This document shows positions 1-12,564 of a stretch of DNA of 64,000 nucleotides, piece by piece (position 1 is the stretch's first letter; every line of letters begins with the position of its first letter). Origin of the DNA: Siphonodentalium dalli. Its lineage: Eukaryota > Mollusca > Scaphopoda > Gadilida > Siphonodentaliidae. Under the pieces are notes generated by a model. The model worked only from the letters and a program-made list of their open reading frames with translations, ran no database searches and was not told the origin of the DNA. A program made the translations under genes and the position numbers. The DNA lies in NCBI GenBank assembly GCA_032622095.1, contig CP136068.1, positions 130,395,989 to 130,459,988 on the forward strand. Direction: 5' to 3'.

Positions 1-1160
1 GTGGCCATCTTGGATTTTACTCTTTGTATGACTAAATTCTTTAGCACGGGCTGCCGGTCGTACCTTCAGACTGATCAACATAAAATTTGTCATGGATATT
101 AACAATGACATGTAGATGGGAACGAGTAATTTTGGAGTCATTCGACCCAAAAACATGGCCGCCAGCAGCCATCTTGGATTTTACTCTTTGTATGACTAAA
201 TTCTTTAGCACGGGCTACAGGTCGTACTTTTAGTCTGATCATCATAAAATTTGTCAAAAATGTTAATAATGACATGTAGATGGGAACGAGTCATTTTGGG
301 GTTATTCGGTCAATAAACATGGCCGCCAGCAGCCATCTTGGATTTTACTCTGTGTATGACTAAATCCTTTAGCACAGGCTACAGGTCGTACCTTTAGTCT
401 GATCATCATAAAATTTGTCATGGCTGTTGAAATTGGAATGTAGATGGGAAAGAGTCATTTTGGGGTCATTCAGACAAAAAACATGGCCGCCAGTGGCCAT
501 CTTGGATTTCAAAATTTAATCCATTAGCACGGTCCACAGGTCGTATTGTTCGTCTGATCATCATGAAATCTGTCATGGATGATAATATTGACATGTAGAT
601 AGGAACGAGTAATTTTGGGGTTATTCGGCCAAAAAACATGGCCGCCAGCAGCCATCTTGGATTTTACTCTTTGTATGACTAAATTCTTTAGAACGGGCTA
701 CAGGTCGTACTTTCAGTCTGATCATCATAAAATTTGTCAAGAATGTTAATAATGACATGTAGATGGGAACGAGTCATTTTGGGATCATTTGACCCAAAAA
801 CATGGCCGCCAGCAGCCATCTTGGATTTTACTCTTTGTATGACTAAATTGTTTATCACAGGCTACAGGTCGTACTTTTAGTCTGATCATCATAAAATTTG
901 TCAAGAATGTTAATAATGACATGTAGATGGGAACGAGTCATTATTGGGTCATTCGGCCAAAAAACATGGCCGCCAGCAGCCATCTTGGATTTTATTCTTT
1001 GTATGACTAAATCCTTTAGCACCGGCTACAGGTCGTACCTTTAGTCTGATCATCATGAAATTTTTCATGGCTGTTGAAATTGGAATGTAGATGAGAATGA
1101 GTCATTTTGGGGACATTCCGCCAATAAAAACATGGCTGCCAGCGGCCATCTTGGATTTCC
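1..1160. repeat. 164-bp tandem array (seven full anchors)
   Basis: The anchor ACATGGCCGCCAGCAGCCAT recurs with its C at about 154, 318, 482, 637, 801, 965 and 1131. The spacing is 164 bp in most intervals and 155 bp once. The window starts inside an eighth unit. Each unit also carries the conserved blocks CTACAGGTCGTAC and ATGTAGATGGGAACGAGTCA. Units differ by scattered substitutions, so this is a moderately old array. Units of the same family lie at 24.0-24.5 kb, inside a TIR element, and as a single copy near 54.4 kb. No consistent reading frame crosses the units, so I treat it as non-coding and transposon-derived. Confidence 0.9.
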
Positions 1161-2796
1161 AAATTCAATTCTAAATCTTTCCATTCATTGCTCATCACAC
1201 AAATTTAACTTCTTCTCAAAGTTGAGCTACAGTGTCATTGACACTTTCATTTGAGACATTAAAGAACGAAATATGTCGTTACACCATTAATGATCATTAA
1301 TACATAATTTGTGTTTATGAAAGTCTGGTACAGAGCAGTTTGTTTCCAGTACATATTCATTGGAACGTAAACAATTATTCTCTGACAGAAATCATGTTAA
1401 TATTGCCTTTCGTTACTGGTTTCCTCGACTCACATATCTCTCACTGCTTAATACTTATAATTAAAACAAATTTTCTGTGTTTTGTGTCACTTCTCAATAG
1501 CATTCTGTATTCTGCTATTGAAAAGAAAAACAGTTGTAGTATACCTTAAAGGTATGAAGGCCTTTGGTGGGTATCATGTGAACATATTTCCACCTGTCAA
1601 AAACCGCTACAAAGAAATAATATTCAAATATAGACAGACTTTGTTAATATACAAATGAGAAATATCTCATAAACATTATGTTATAGTCGTAAATTTGCCG
1701 ACTGTTATGTAAACAAAGCATAAAAAGTTACTTTCCTGGTGTTTCTTTATATTATGATGGTAAACATAAAGAGCGTTCTTTGTTGCTCAATTCCTTATTT
1801 GGAAATAATAAAGAGCGTTTATACCATTTGTGTGTGATTAGCCAGTAGCATTATGCTGCCTTCTATAACACAACCAGACTCTTGTTTAGATAAAATTTAG
1901 TAGGTCTTTATGTAAGCATGACGTTTAAGGGATAGTGATCGTATATTTGAACCAAAATGTATGCGTTTTAATATTTATCTGTTTACGGTGTTTGGAACAA
2001 ATATTTTCGACAACTAAACCCTCTCGTCCCTTTAATATAATTAATATAACATCCCTCATCCAATAATCTCCAAATTGCATATCTAATCTACACGTCACAC
2101 CGCCCCTCATCATTTGCCAATTGTACACCCTTTTCTGCTGCAACTGCTCAATTTCTTTAAAAATTATTGAAAAAATGGCCCTCCGGCCTGCGACATTTAC
2201 CTCTGATTTTGTTTTTCGATCATCGGTCCACACCAAAATTGAGCACACGTCCCTATATAATATACCTATTTAAACCGAGTATACACGGTGGTGTAATAGA
2301 ACAACCATTAATTTAACCGTAACCGTAGCATATTTCCACGTATACGTGTACGTTTTCACGACAAATCCCCGCTGATCTGTTATTAATGAACCAAACAATT
2401 AAATGTCAACACACTTTGGCCCGCTAATGCTACAGTGTATAAACGTAACGGAGCAAATATGCATATTTTATTGACAGCTAACGAGAACATTCATCACCAA
2501 CAATCTGCTCACCCCTTTCAGTCCATACGATAGAAACTAAACGATTTGTTACTTCTAATTACCCGTACTTAATTACACTACTTGCGTGTTAATAAAGTAC
2601 GACCCCCCCCCAATCACAACTAAAGTTGAAACATGGGATTTAGAACATTAATATTCACTCTTACACAGTTCCACATTCAAGGTGTGTCTTGTGTAATCGT
2701 ATGTCAGTTGTCACGTTGTGAAACCGCAACCGAACTGAATTATTCTATTGCTAAATAGTTCATGGGTGACCTGATGCATGCATCTTAGTTTTCTTG
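1161..2796. other. AT-rich sequence without a recognisable gene
   Basis: Short open frames only, none with a recognisable domain. Two nearby AAAGAGCGTT motifs (about 1770 and 1811) and a C9 run at 2603-2611 are visible. I see no gene or structured repeat. Confidence 0.6.
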
Positions 2797-2956
2797 TTTA
2801 GATATTATGTACAAATCAAATAAACGCGATGTCATCCTTTAATAACGTGTCGCATGTATCAGGCGAAGGTCATTCTTCAGTTACCTTCACCTTTAGCATT
2901 CCACGGTGTACTCGCTCCCCGACTCTAGAACACATTTAGCTCCCTGATTCCTATAT
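2797..2956. repeat. 160-bp direct repeat, copy A
   Basis: Begins at TTTAGATATTATGTACAAAT and ends at CTCCCTGATTCCTATA. It is nearly identical to 4162-4320, with only a handful of substitutions and the same strand, so it is a recent duplication or two copies of an active repeat. It contains no long frame. Confidence 0.85.
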
Positions 2957-4161
2957 ATATGTACATGTGTGAAACACGGCGTTTCTTATAGTATTTTATC
3001 AAAATATAGACCTTACTGAAATCAAAAATGGATTATATCGAGCTGTAGTGGTTTATTTTTCCAATATGAGGCATCCTGAAAATTAGTGTCAATCCTCAAA
3101 ATAAAGCCAAAAAATTAAGTTTTTTGTTTTCAATTTTACTAGCTGATGCATCTCGTATAACTGAAGTATGCCCTGATATACCATAATATTACTAAATTGG
3201 AGAGGAAATGTTAATATACACTTTGAGAGCGATATATTGTCCAATTTTAAACACTTTTCATGCAGAATTTGGCAATTTATAATAAACATTTACCAAAAGT
3301 AACAGAAGATTAAAATAAAAAATACTTTAATAGCAATATAAAGCAACCATAAGTCAATTTAAATATCTAAACATAATGATACAACATCAGACACAGCATC
3401 AGACATGAAATTTTACCAGATGGCAGGGCATACGGTCTGTTTAACAAACCTGCCATGACAATTTTGCACGACAGTAACTCTTGTGGTGATGCCATCACCC
3501 CCCCCCCCCCCGACTTGGGGTGGGGCTACGGTCCCCGTTAAGACTACAGGGTGCCGGGGTGCCGGAAAAGCTGAATTGGGTCAACTGTCACCTTTTCCCA
3601 ATTGGGGGGGGGGGGGGGGCTAACACTCCTCAAAATTGTGGGAGAGGGGCTTTAGACCCCCTGACCCCTAATGGTACCGGATGTCCATGCAAAATTCCCA
3701 GATTTATCACTTTCTTTACTATCTACAGGCGAATCCATGGGTTTCTTCTTTAAATATGTCCAAAATGTGGTCATTATCATTTGAAAATAAGAAAATATGG
3801 AATTAACAACTTATAATGGCGAGACGTGAATTTTCGTAAAATTTAAATTTTCCTTATAGGAATCACTGAACTAAATGGTTTCCCATAGGCGACAGTGTTA
3901 ACGTTTCGGCCAAATTCACTGAATTGAAGCCTGCAAGCCATACCAGTGATATTTACCCAGCTAGATTGACACCAGTTGATCACGAAAATGCAAGAAAAAT
4001 CATAGGTCATGTGTTTACTTTTTAAAATAATTCCCCAAGTCTACGACAGGGCTATCTCACAGCCAAATTTGAACTGGAAAAACCCAGGACTACAGCAGCT
4101 AGTTAAATAAATTTCCCGCTCACAAAAATCCATTGCCCCATTCATTCACCAATTTAAATTA
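2957..4161. other. Sequence between the two 160-bp repeats
   Basis: No gene is recognised. It holds a C14 run at 3498-3511 and a G16 run at 3604-3619, which are complementary and 92 bp apart. The flanking near-identical 160-bp repeats give it the layout of a short LTR-like unit. I see no TG...CA ends, primer-binding site or coding remnant, so that reading is not supported. Confidence 0.5.
3498..3619. repeat. C14 and G16 homopolymer pair
   Basis: A run of 14 C is followed 92 bp later by a run of 16 G. The two could pair as a hairpin in single-stranded DNA, or each could form a quadruplex or i-motif. Several other G or C runs of 14-17 occur in the window. Confidence 0.9.
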
Positions 4162-4320
4162 TTTAGATATTATGTACAAATCAAATAAACGCTATGACAT
4201 CCTTTAATAACGTGTCGCATGTATCAGGTGAAGGTCATTCTTCAGTTACCTTCACCTTTAGCATTCCACGGTGTACTCGCTCCCCGACTCTAGAACACAT
4301 TTAGCTCCCTGATTCCTATA
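4162..4320. repeat. 160-bp direct repeat, copy B
   Basis: The same sequence as 2797-2956, in the same orientation. It stops abruptly at CCTATA, where the GCGATAAATCGC palindrome block begins, so its right border may be an insertion junction. Confidence 0.85.
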
Positions 4321-4336
4321 GGATGTTTGATTTATA

Positions 4337-4930
4337 ATGTTTATACGGAAGCACATTAGTGCCAACAATTAAAATATATCTGCGATAAATCACAAAGCAT
4401 TGCAGTTAATCGCAAACTTTTGCAATAAATCGCAAATTTCTTTGCTATAAATCTCAAACCTTTGCGATAAAAACATATTTGCAATAAATATAATCACCAA
4501 GTAGTTTGTGATTTATTGCAAAGTTGTTCTGCGATTTATCGCAAAGTAGTTTACGATCAATCACAGATATTTGCGATTTATCGAAAAGTAGTTTGCGATT
4601 TATCAGGCTATTATAGATAAATAATGTTTATGCGGAAGCCGATTAGAATAAAGTGCCAATGCTACAAATATATCTGCGATAAATCACAAACCATTGCGAT
4701 TAATGACAAACCTTTGCCGCAAACATCTTGATAAATCGCCATCTACTTTGCTGTATAATCGCAAACATTTTCGGTAAATCGCAAGCATCTTTGCGATAAA
4801 TAGAAGTATAATCGCCAAGCAGTTTGTAATCTATCACAAGGATGTTTGTGATTTATCGCAATGTCGTTTTCCGATTTATCATAAAGTAGTTTGCAATTTA
4901 TCGTAAACGTTTGCGATTTATTAGACCGAT
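4337..4930. repeat. Duplicated palindromic block of GCGATAAATCGC motifs
   Basis: Two units of about 285 bp start at ATAATGTTTATACGGAAGC (4337) and its relative at 4622. Inside each unit, the left half repeats TGCGATAAATCGCAAA-type words and the right half repeats the reverse complement (TTTGCGATTTATCGCAAAG). Each unit is therefore an imperfect inverted repeat made of short repeats. There is no coding frame. It is probably a foldback element duplicated in tandem. Confidence 0.8.
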
Positions 4931-5081
4931 AGGTGGTTCACTCATACCTGTTTAAGAAGTCTGATTTATAATGGTTACTTTAACTAAACACAAATAAATA
5001 AGAATTTTGGCCGATTACTTCAGACATCCAGACAAATTTTACTCCAAGGAACAGGTCCGGGAAATCTTGAAATCAAGTTAT

Positions 5082-5240
5082 GAAACCTCGAATTTAAATG
5101 CAAAACCACGATCGAGGTTCTATACTAATAAATGTAATATAATGTGACTATTTCATCTTACACTGTGCAAGGAAGTCCATGTAACTGATCACATAACCTC
5201 GAACACCCTCGATCGGGGTTTTGTATTTAATTCGAAGTTC
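5082..5240. repeat. Small inverted repeat (MITE-like)
   Basis: The arms at 5082-5120 and 5201-5240 are about 85% complementary and share ATGCAAAACC / GGTTTTGTAT and CGATCGAGG / CCTCGATCG. The spacer is 80 bp and non-coding. It is probably a miniature foldback element; no clear target duplication is seen. Confidence 0.7.
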
Positions 5241-5319
5241 AATCACCGTTGCAATATTTGAAATCGAACATGCCACATCATTAAATTTGCAGTCTGACAT
5301 TTTTCCTAACTTCGAGAGC

Positions 5320-5600
5320 TGTCCTCCTGGACAGGTACCCGGATAGGACTCTGCAGTTCCTGGTCAGATAACTGGTGGGTACTCCAGTGTACATGTGCAG
5401 GCTATCCACATAGTACCTGGATATTTGGTACCCCAGAATACCCGGACATGGACAGGTTCTTCATATAGAAACTGGATAATTGGTACACTGGTTTACCAGG
5501 ACAGGTACCACAGAGTACATGGACAGGTACACTTGCGTACACAGACAGTACTTCAGAGTACCAGCATTTCCGCACTCCACTCGGGACAAGTATAGCTCAT
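5320..5600. repeat. Degenerate GGACAGGTAC minisatellite
   Basis: The words GGACAGGTAC, AGAGTAC and CCCGGA recur irregularly every 20-35 bp (for example 5333, 5510, 5522). The unit is too degenerate to define a fixed period. An open frame here is a by-product of the repeat. Confidence 0.6.
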
Positions 5601-6269
5601 ACGTATGTATACCAGGAAACCCGGGGTTCTAAGAGTGTACACAATGGTTCATCGAAAGAATTGACCCTAATCGCAATTTCGTGTATACACTAGGCCAATC
5701 GTACAACGGGCAGTATTTATTGACCGCTAGACTATACATGCATTGAGCATACGTCGACATTCTCCGTACTTTGAATGAGATGTCAAAGAATGAATAGTCC
5801 AGAATACTATGCATTGTATGAGAGTAAGTTATATCCGGTTAACAACCGGTATATAGTCCAGTCGTAATTCTCAGAAAAGACATTTCTAGAAGCATTTCCG
5901 CGGAAAAGTGTCAAACCAACTTTTTTACCATAATTCGAAGGTGCCGAACACGAATAGACTGACTGTCGCCCGATTGGATGAACATAGTGTTCAATAAAAG
6001 GCTTTTAAAATCTTCGTGTTTTCTTCGCTGGAGGGGTGTTGATACGGCGAACGTACAACGTCATATGAAATCACGTAACTGGCCTTGAACTTACTCAAAC
6101 TTATATACTCCTCGCGGAACGTTCAAAGCCGCGTTGTATCATACTATCATCACGGTAATAATTCTGAAACATTAACATCATATTAATCAGGTACCTACGG
6201 TAAGACATTGCTGTTTAGTATATTTATCGACGATTCTCGTAAGAATTATCTTATAGTCCGGGAGCCAAT
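5601..6269. other. No recognisable gene
   Basis: AT-rich sequence without a domain or a clear repeat. Confidence 0.5.
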
Positions 6270-6599
6270 AGGGATACCCTTGTAGACTCCAGACAAGATG
6301 GCGTCCGTCCTGGCCGCCGTTTTTCAGATCAGACCCTAAGTCAGTTTTATGCAAATTATAGCGGGAAAATGTAGTAAAATGTACACAAATATATATATTT
6401 TCGTGAAGCTAAGACATAACGACACTTTTTTGGCGCAAAATTGAAACTCACCCTCCAAGATGGCCGCCAAAATGGCCGCCGGTAGTTGAAAATATGACGT
6501 TTTATCTTCTAGATCAGTTCATGTTGTTTGGAACTGGTTGAGTAATATGACTTTATTTTGTGTTTTGTATATTAACTCATCATTGGAGCGGTGTGTATG

Positions 6600-7100
6600 C
6601 ATACGGTATACAGCGAGTTGCTGAATTGTCATGTGTGAGGTGTATATGCAAGTATGGAAGGAAAAAGTGGTCGTGTGTGTATGTATTGGTATATCTGGAA
6701 GGGCTCACCATTGGTGAGGTGTATATGTAAACCTGGATTGACCATATGGTCATGGGTAAGGCGAATATGTATACATGTAGTGGATGTATGGTCCATAGTG
6801 AGATGAATATGTATACACTGAGTGAACGTATGATCGTGAATGTGGTGAATATGTATGCATAGAGTGACTATATGGCCATGTGCCAGGTGTAGGAGTATAC
6901 CTGGTGTTCATGCATGGTGAATCGTGGCTGTATCGTCATTTGTGGTATGTACGGGTATAACCGAGTATGGCTGTATGGTCAGGTGTACGTGTATAAAGTG
7001 GGTGACTATATTGTCATTTGTGTGGTGTTTATGTACATATGGAGTGACTAAGGTAATGGTGGGTTGTACATGTGTACCTTGGGTGGCTATCGCTTTCCAC
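6600..7100 (+). repeat. Minisatellite array A, forward half
   Basis: Units of about 45-60 bp follow the pattern GTGACTATATGGTCATG, then TGAGGTGTATATGTATAC, then TGGAGTGACT. Sequence at 7081-7100 is the perfect complement of 7177-7196, and homology of the two halves continues outward unit by unit for several hundred bases. Confidence 0.85.
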
Positions 7101-7176
7101 AATAACTCAAGGATATGTTAATCAATAAAGAGGTCATGTCTTGATGGTGTTTATGTGCATGGGGGAAACGTTAAAC

Positions 7177-8880
7177 GTGGAAAGCGATAGCCACCCATTA
7201 TCACACAGTCATTCCATATATACATAAACACCACAGACATAACAATATAGTGACCCAATGTATACACGTACACCTGACCCATGGCCACGGATAACCATAC
7301 AGCCATGAGTCACAATGGAGGCACACCGGGTATACTCCTAAACATGACCCATAACCATATAGTCACTCCGTGTATGCCCATGCATTCACATCACCATTGG
7401 CCATACGGTAATCCCCTGTATACCTATTCTCCACACACATGGTCAAATAGACATTCAATATATACATCAACGCCACAACATAGAGTCACTCCAGGTATAC
7501 ATATGCACCTCACCAATGGCCATATAGCCACCCGCTTCATACACATACCCTCACCCATGCCACCTGGTATACTCCTTCACCTGACATATGGCCACATAGT
7601 CACCCGTGTGTACCTATTCAAAACATGCATACATGATCATGGTCAATCCTTGTAAACATATTCACCTCATCATTGGCCATGTCAATCCCTGTATCCGTAT
7701 GTGTCACACCATAGCCGAATAGCGACACAAGGTATACTAAAACACCCAGCCATGTCAGAAAAGTCACTCCATGTATGCATATGCACCTCATCCATGGCCA
7801 TATAGCCACTCGCTATATACACATACCCCTCGCCCATGACCATATAGCAACACGTGTGTATACCCGTATAACCTACACATGACCATACCGCCACGAGTCA
7901 CCAAGCAAGAACACCAGGTATACTCATACACCTGACACATGACCATTTAGTCACTCCCTGTATAGATATTCATTACATTTATGATCATACAGTCACTCCT
8001 TGTATACCTACATGTAGTCATCTCACCTTTGACCATACAGTCACTGCATGTATACCTATTCGACACACCTAATCATATAACCACTCGATATATACATATG
8101 CAGCCCACCTAGACCATAGAGTCACTCCAGGTATACATATACATCTCACAAACGGTCATTCAGCCCTTCCAGATATACAAAAAAACGGCACACACGACCA
8201 CTCATACCTTCCATACTTGCATATACACCTCAAACATGACAATTCAGCAACTCACTGTAAAATCATACACGCCATCCATTATCATACAGCTAATCCCTAT
8301 ATACCCACCAATTATAATACATCCTCGAGATATATAAATATATACCACAAGGACACTCCCTATATACCCACACGCTCGATAATGTCCACCCAGCTTAATC
8401 CAGGTATGTATATACACTCCTATCATGACCATGCAATCATTCCATATATACCTATACACATTACCCGTAACCATAAAATAACTCCCTATTTATCCACACA
8501 CCCCATCCATGATCATACAGACACCACATGTACATCCCACCCATGACCTTACAGTCACTCCATATATACATAATCAACACATATATGACCATGTAGCTAT
8601 ATCTACACACCACATCAATGTCCATACAGGTACATCGGGTGCACCCGTACTGGATAGACACAACCATACACGATACAGTCACTCAATTCATACCGATTCA
8701 CCTCACACATGACCATGACCTCCCCCTGTATACCTATACATCTTACCATGGAGAACCCACACATAACCATATAGTCACTCATTGTATACCTATGCACATC
8801 ATTCGTGATATACAATAACTCCATGTATACATATTCACCTCACCTATGATCATAGAGTAACTCCCTGACTACCATATTGG
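7177..8880 (-). repeat. Minisatellite array A, inverted half
   Basis: The same unit as the preceding array but on the other strand (CACTCCATGTATACATATGC, then CACCTCACCCATGACCATAT, then AGTCACTCC). This half is more than three times longer than the forward half, so it expanded independently. Open frames rich in His, Tyr and Pro are read through it on both strands; they are repeat artefacts. Confidence 0.85.
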
Positions 8881-9169
8881 CATCCACCCTATATCCAGTT
8901 GATATTTTTTGTTGTCATAATGGACCAGAATAGCCACAGATTATGGTTCATCTCGGTTCCGTCTCAAAGTTCTACCCATTTCCTTTCAAAAATTTGGCCA
9001 GAATCACAAAAGAGGTTCTCGGCAAAATTCCATACTTTAAATGAATTTGTCATGCCCCATACGGAACTGGGGCAAACATATAGTTGTCAGTTAATTAACT
9101 AACAAGTGTAATAACCAAGTGCGACACAATTTACTACCTTTTCGGATAACACAGAGAATAATGTTCGGG
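8881..9169. other. Spacer inside element A
   Basis: Between the inverted array and the GGCGGCCAT-bearing right flank. No gene or repeat is recognised. Confidence 0.5.
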
Positions 9170-9810
9170 ATATAATGTAAAAATTACTTTTTACAAATTT
9201 GGTTGCCATTTTGGAAGCCATCTTGAACAATTTTGTCCATAAATACCGTAATGTGACACATACAAGATAGACCAAAACAATAAACACATTTGAATCCAAA
9301 GACAGTTACATTTTACTTGAAAAAATTGGTCCATACCTGAAAAGTTAATTTTTGCCGATATTTATGTCAAGTTTTTGAGAGAAGAGTCCAATATTTTTGG
9401 TGATGTCAGTGGTGACAATAGTAACAATTAACCATGGTGCATCAGACATGTTAGTATTCAATGTATAGGAAGCAGAATAGCCAATTTTATACATCAACCA
9501 CAACTTGTAAGCGATTGCACGACACGCTGGGGCAATATTTACCATTTTCCATATTTTGGCGGCCATTTTGGCAGCCATTTTGAGCCAAAGCAAGAATTTT
9601 GGTTCCAATGAGTTGGAATATTGATAATGATATACCTCACTTAGATTAAAAAGTTCTGTTCATTTCTTCATAATTGCATATTTAATTGCTCCAATGATCA
9701 ATTAATATACAAAACACAAAATAAAGTCACATTACTCAACCAGTTCCAAACAGCATGAAATAATATAAAAGATATTTGTGGAAAAAACGTTATTTTTTCA
9801 ACTTAATCCT

Positions 9811-11729
9811 GATTCACAGAACTTTCAACAAGGTGTGCTTTCACGAAGAGCGTTTATTTATTAAATAACATACTTGTCCATATATGTATTGCAGATGATG
9901 AGATAGCTCTGACAGAAAGGTCACGAGGTGTGATTCAAATAATAAAGTATTCCCATGTTCATGATATTATATGTATAACGAGTGTGAATAATAGTTTTTC
10001 GCGTTTCGTAGTAATAGAGAAAAACATTTGTCTTGGCGATACGGGTTAACATAATTAGACAGCGCGGGAAACGACGGGTTTCCGCGATTGGGTGTAATTA
10101 TGGTTGTTTATGAACACGTGACGAGGTAACAGCCAATGGGGCTTAGCTGTAACAAAGCGGGTCACGTGTTCAGGAATGAGATTCATTTCTAGCATGGCGT
10201 CCGTCCCGTGAACTTCCTAACACAAATTTTGTTAGAAATTTTTGTCGAATATAAGCTGAAGAATGTTAACAAAATCAAATATTCAATTTGTCAAGATTCG
10301 ACAAACGTCAAACATGTCAGAGCGTCATTTGGACGCACAGTATACAATATAATAGTAATGTGGGGTAATGTTGCATGGTATAAGACGTTTTGTCAAAATC
10401 GAAAGAGGCGTTTAGAAAAATCTATAGATTATCGGGTCAAAAGTGCATAGAAAGTTCTCATGCCAAATTCAGAGGTTTATTACAGAATTATATATTGTGA
10501 GGATTTCATTGATATGCATTTAAGATGTGATTAAACGTGTATTCATGTCATGTTGGCCCCAAGCTTTTCTTTCACAAGGATTAATCAAGATAGCAGGGGC
10601 TATATATATTCACGGAAAGACAAGTTTTCACACGGAAGTGAACTCAAGCAAATTGTCATATTTGTATTCACGAATAGTCCAATAAGAAATTATAACTAAT
10701 CTCAGAACCTGAATTCATTTGTCTGTTCAAGACGATGTCATTTACAAGTTGTTCAAGATTCAATACCGGTATAATAGAAAGTAAATTATATTATTGTTTG
10801 TCAAAGATTGGGGTCCATGCCAATATGAATATACACATGAATATGGAGATGAGGACCAGCATTTCACCCTGTAGACGGGCTTCACAAAGGCTCTGGTTAC
10901 AGATTTCCGCCATCAAAAAAATATAAAATCAGAATGGCGGTTTTTTTCTGGCCGATGGGGACGCCGTCGTTACTGGGGCCGTACGTATTGGTTCAACGTG
11001 GTCAGGCCTATCATTGTGCAATCAGAGCAATACACGGGACAGTCGCTCGTCGTGGCTTGTTTCCAAACATAATTGGGTGTTTGTTATTAATTATTTCCAG
11101 TAGAGGGAAGACATATGTCTCGATATTGACTTACTGTATTTTCGCGGCAATAAAAACAATATGTAACTTTAAGTTGATGTTATGGGTGAAATATGGGTCA
11201 CAGGCAACGACAGTCACCCTCATTGGATTCAGCATACTTGAATTATGCTAGAAAACTTAGTTTCATGCTTTTCCCCAAAAATGCCTCTAGGGTTCTAGTA
11301 TTCCACAAATGTAGCTTTTCCGACCAGTCTAATATGAGAAATCCATGATTCAGAATGTAAACAAAAGGGTCCACCCCCTCACAGTTTTACATTCCCCAAT
11401 ACAAGATGAGAAACTGTTCGTTTAGTACAAAGTATTATCGCATATGAACTACCAACATCAAAGTGAAAATATTTCTAAGTTTTCGAGAGGGGAACGCGAA
11501 AATTATACTGAATTTAACCAACATATACTTGAGGCTAAGGAGCTCTGCGCTTGAGATACTCGAAATGGAGAAGCGTGGAAATATATCATGACATTAAATG
11601 CATTCTTAATGTCACCATGGCGATTTCAACGCAAGTCGACGAACAACGTCGTCATATAACTTTCCCCATTGACCTAATTCGCCTGAACTTGCATAATGTA
11701 TCTTCTGCCTAAACAAGTTATTTAGTAGT
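9811..11729. other. No complete gene; one candidate mini-exon and an E-box pair
   Basis: Mostly unremarkable sequence. GAACACGTGAC (10112-10122) and its exact complement GTCACGTGTTC (10161-10171) flank a CCAAT box at about 10133. A mini-exon-like segment is listed separately at 9895-9927. The open frames at 10208-10450 and 10934-11251 have no recognisable domain. Confidence 0.5.
9895..9927 (+). other. Candidate mini-exon 1 of 3
   Basis: The sequence TATTGCAG precedes, and GTGTGA follows, a 33-nt segment whose third frame reads an acidic peptide (DDEIALTERSR). The acceptor side and the motif TCACGAGG resemble the segment at 12565-12610. I regard it as a possible exon or a diverged copy of a duplicated exon-intron junction. 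Evidence is limited to splice-like borders and similarity. Confidence 0.3.
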
Positions 11730-11833
11730 CTTGAAATAGGGCTTTATAAAACAAATATGTTGTGGCTCAGAAGAGATACACTATCTTTATAACACAAGCG
11801 TCAGCTCACTTCCCTTCCCAAAATGCTTTGCAG

Positions 11834-11890
11834 ATTCTAAGGAATGTTTATCAGATGTTATCCTCAGAGAACTCAAGAAGGAATTCCCAG
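11834..11890 (+). other. Candidate mini-exon 2 of 3
   Basis: Bordered by TTTGCAG and GTAGGA; 57 nt. One frame reads SKECLSDVILRELKKEFP, acidic and Lys-rich, resembling in layout the third candidate (DEELSSDARDHEEF). Function unknown. Confidence 0.35.
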
Positions 11891-12564
11891 GTAGGAGATT
11901 TCACCGCAAATTACATTAGAAAGAAATCACTTTATTACGCCTTTACAGGAAATAATATATAGAGGATCTCACATGAGTTTCTATTTTATACGGAATTTAT
12001 CAACCGTGTTCACTAAATTCGATTTGAGCCGAGGTTTACCGAGGACGAGGTTGATAAATTACGTACAAAATAGGACGAGTGTGAGATACCTTTTATCATA
12101 TGATCAAATAAACCCGAAGCAACGCGAAATATTCATCGAAAACAACAATCATAAACTACAGCGATCGCAAGTTATTTGAAGAACGCCGTGACGTCATCGC
12201 ACGCGCTGATATTAAACGTGTCTATTACCGATAATTATGAAACTGCTTTTATGGCCAAATTATGTGATAAAATATATATACACAATCTTCAGATTTTTTA
12301 TGAAAATATATGTTGTAGTTGTGGCTCAGAAGAGACACAAGTAAGGTAGGAAATATCACCGCGAATTATATTAGAAATAAATCACACTAGTTCGCCTTCT
12401 TAGACAAATAATATATATATACACCCAATCTTCATTTTAGTCGTCTGTGTTTTATTTAAAAAAAAATTGTATTCTTGAAATTCGGTTTTATAACATATTA
12501 TGTCTTTATGTCTATCTATAAAACATAATCGTCCGCTCAAATTCCTTCCCATAATGTTTTGCAG

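Larger units (their letters stand above)
6270..9810. mobile_element. Palindromic minisatellite element A
   Basis: The outer parts contain GGCCGCCAAAATGGCCGCC-type sequence (left 6463-6482, right 9541-9580). They also contain a matching inverted segment of about 110 bp: 6484-6596 pairs with 9690-9810, sharing GGAACTGGTTGAGTAAT on opposite strands. Inside are two minisatellite arrays in opposite orientations that meet at a fold near 7138. No transposase frame is visible. I infer a non-autonomous foldback DNA element. Its GGCGGCCAT part is related to sequence at 49.86 kb and to the 36.7-40.7 kb element. Confidence 0.7.

Noticed and set aside
2797-4320. LTR retrotransposon with 160-bp LTRs
   Set aside because: There are no TG...CA termini, primer-binding site, polypurine tract or gag/pol remnant between the repeats.
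6908-8824. Many His/Thr/Tyr-rich open frames on both strands
   Set aside because: They follow the minisatellite unit and overlap one another on opposite strands.
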